Shown: piece after piece, positions 62,740 through 64,000 of the stretch
Numbering within the stretch: position 1 is the first letter of the stretch
How the letters are laid out: each line of letters opens with the position of its first letter
Assembly (NCBI GenBank): GCA_022393335.1
Contig: JAJEKB010021827.1
Span: forward strand, 1,018,366-1,082,365
Direction of reading: 5' to 3'
DNA from: Macrotrachela quadricornifera
Lineage: Eukaryota > Rotifera > Eurotatoria > Philodinida > Philodinidae
Length of the DNA stretch: 64,000 bases
Made by a program: the position numbers and the translations under genes
Notes under the pieces: generated by a model
The model's input: the letters and a program-made list of their open reading frames with translations, nothing else
Told to the model about the DNA's origin: nothing
Database searches by the model: none

Positions 62740-63760
62740 AATATTATTTTAAATTAAATAGTTTTTTTTATGTCAGATATATTTTATTTCAACTGCATGA
62801 CGAACAGTAAGTATTTATTTTAAAATAAATTATTTTTTTCCTTTAGAGATATTTCAATGGTACAATGAACACTAGATATTCATTTTAACAGCACAACGAA
62901 CAGTAAGTATTGCTTTAAACTAAATAATATCTTATTTTAGACTGAATCCAACGATACAATAAAAAGTTTTTATTTCAGATTAAATTCTTTATTTTTTATT
63001 TCTTAGTTTTGATTTATATCCACCGCACAGTGGGAGTAAGTATTTATTTTATATAAATTATTTTTAGTTTTTAATTTTAGATTCGTCTCAGCGGGCAATA
63101 AATAGTTAATTTTTATTCTTTATTTTAGAATTGTCTCAACAATACAATCAAGAGTAAACATCAAGGGGGAAAAAGCGGATTTTTTTGGATTTGAAATCCA
63201 AAAAAATCCGAAAAAATCCAGAAAATCCAGAAAAATCCAGAAAAATCCAAAAATTCAGCAGCAATTTCCTCTTGTAAATGAAGGAATTTCGAGCTGAAAT
63301 TTTTGCCATATGTAGACCGCGTGGTTCTTAGAATATTCTAAAATTTTCAGCATAAACGGATGTTTCTCTCTCAAGATAATCAATTTTCAAGAAAACTCGA
63401 TTTTCTAATCATGCTGCGAAATGTGAGTATTTTTTGTAATTGGATTATCTTCAGAAGAAAAGATCTGTTTGCGCTGAAACTTTTAGGATGTTTTGAGGAC
63501 CACAAGGCCTACATATGGCAAAAATTTCAGCTCGAAATTCCATTATTTACAAGAGGAAATTGCTGCTGGATTTTTGGATTTTCAAAATCTAAAAATCCAA
63601 AAAAATCCGAAAAAATCCAAAAAAATCCGAAAATCCAAAAAAATCTGAAAATCCCAAATCCGCTTTTTCCCCCTTGGTAAACATTTATCTTTAAATAAAA
63701 AATTTTTTTTGATTTTGGATTTATCTGAACGTCTCGATAAATAGTAAGTATTCTTGGTAT
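62740..63760 (+). repeat. Array of a diverged ~60-70 bp unit, split by a MITE
   Basis: Units contain, in order, ttttag-attgaatc(c)aac, a variable -tacaat(g)aacagtaagtattt- block, and ttaaataaattattttt. I count about seven between 62740 and 63160, and one more at 63685-63745 to the right of the inserted MITE. Identity between units is modest. Related dispersed units occur at 30450-31260. This could be a decaying minisatellite or the internal repeats of a larger element. Confidence 0.55.
63162..63676. mobile_element. hAT-type MITE, 515 bp, with 8 bp target duplication
   Basis: Terminal inverted repeats begin caagggggaaaaagcgga (63162) and end tccgctttttcccccttg (63676). They are flanked by the direct repeat gtaaacat at 63154-63161 and 63677-63684. 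An 8 bp duplication and a CA(A/G)GG start are hallmarks of the hAT superfamily. Subterminal clusters of aaaaaatcc/ccaaaaaa words repeat many times on each side, as in hAT elements, where they may bind transposase. Inner sequences (attcagcagcaatttcctc against gaggaaattgctgctgga) also pair. The 106-codon frame at 63360 is an element artefact. Confidence 0.85.
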
Positions 63761-63859
63761 TGAAGATAAGAGAGAGGGGGATTAATAGGAAGTTGCCCTC
63801 TTCTCTGTAAGAAAATGCTTATCTGAATATGAAGACAAAGGACGTCATATATGCGCCTA

Positions 63860-63972
63860 AGTACGATCGTTTACAAAGATCGTAGATACGTCGTATTTCC
63901 TCGTATACAACACGACGAAAATACGACAAAACACGACCGTTTACGGCAACCTTAATGTTCGTCCTGGGTATA
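63860..63972. repeat. CG-rich repeat family, copy 5
   Basis: Reads gtacgatcgtttac, then cgtatacaacacgacg, acgaccgtttacgg and ends cgtcctgggtata. It is the inverted partner of 62225-62335. Together they could be the ends of one larger element that includes the repeat array, or two independent insertions. Confidence 0.55.
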
Positions 63973-64000
63973 CATGCACGTAATCACTGGTGTGACAACA

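Noticed and set aside
62740..63160. Regular repeats considered as a CRISPR array
   Set aside because: Units are diverged and adjacent, with no constant repeat/unique spacer pattern, in a eukaryotic genome.
63360..63680. 106-codon plus-strand frame with KNPKKSEKIQKNP repeats
   Set aside because: Encoded by the arm and subterminal repeats of the hAT-type MITE.
1..64000. tRNA and rRNA genes
   Set aside because: Scanned by eye for the T-loop GTTCGAATC pattern with an acceptor stem and for rRNA-like GC-rich blocks; none convincing. A tRNAscan or Infernal run could not be made.

Overview
The window looks like nuclear DNA of a small invertebrate, most probably a bdelloid rotifer. The DNA is very AT-rich. 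Genes are cut by many 45-60 bp GT-AG introns. Conserved animal genes (SF3A3, an LRRFIP-family gene, an ANKFN1/wide-awake homologue, divergent nuclear receptors) sit next to intronless genes of bacterial or fungal type (a GNAT acetyltransferase and a GH130-family glycosidase/phosphorylase). There is also a solo LTR and many short fold-back elements. The species assignment is inference; the gene models come from reading frames and splice phases, which add up in every multi-exon model given here.

Layout. 1-1009: 3' end of a Thr-rich mucin-like membrane protein. 3.5-14.2 kb: two paralogous nuclear receptors on the minus strand, with a GNAT acetyltransferase between them. 15.2-16.5 kb: a 1.3 kb fold-back element. 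17.8-19.3 kb: a secreted GH130-like gene split by a 319 bp solo LTR with a 5 bp target duplication. 22.6-23.3 kb: a four-TM protein. 23.8-25.7 kb: an LRRFIP-like coiled-coil gene, convergent with a BTB-BACK gene (25.9-30.1 kb) that has a 22 nt microexon and a fold-back element in its first intron. 30.1-37.8 kb: a tandem duplication carrying two myristoylation-motif/coiled-coil genes. 39.3-41.7 kb: SF3A3, divergent from an acidic prothymosin-like gene (42.6-43.3 kb). 47.2-56.1 kb: ANKFN1-like gene with two candidate first exons. 56-64 kb: decayed genes and transposon debris, including a Tc1-like relic, a large palindrome, an array of a diverged ~60-70 bp repeat, and a hAT-type MITE with an 8 bp target duplication.

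The genes do not form one pathway. The unusual feature is the number of inverted-repeat elements (at least nine), in intergenic DNA, in introns (nuclear receptor, BTB gene) and inside relics, plus a retrotransposon scar in a coding exon whose reading frame is continuous on both sides. No tRNA, rRNA or CRISPR array was recognised. Gene-free stretches are described individually.
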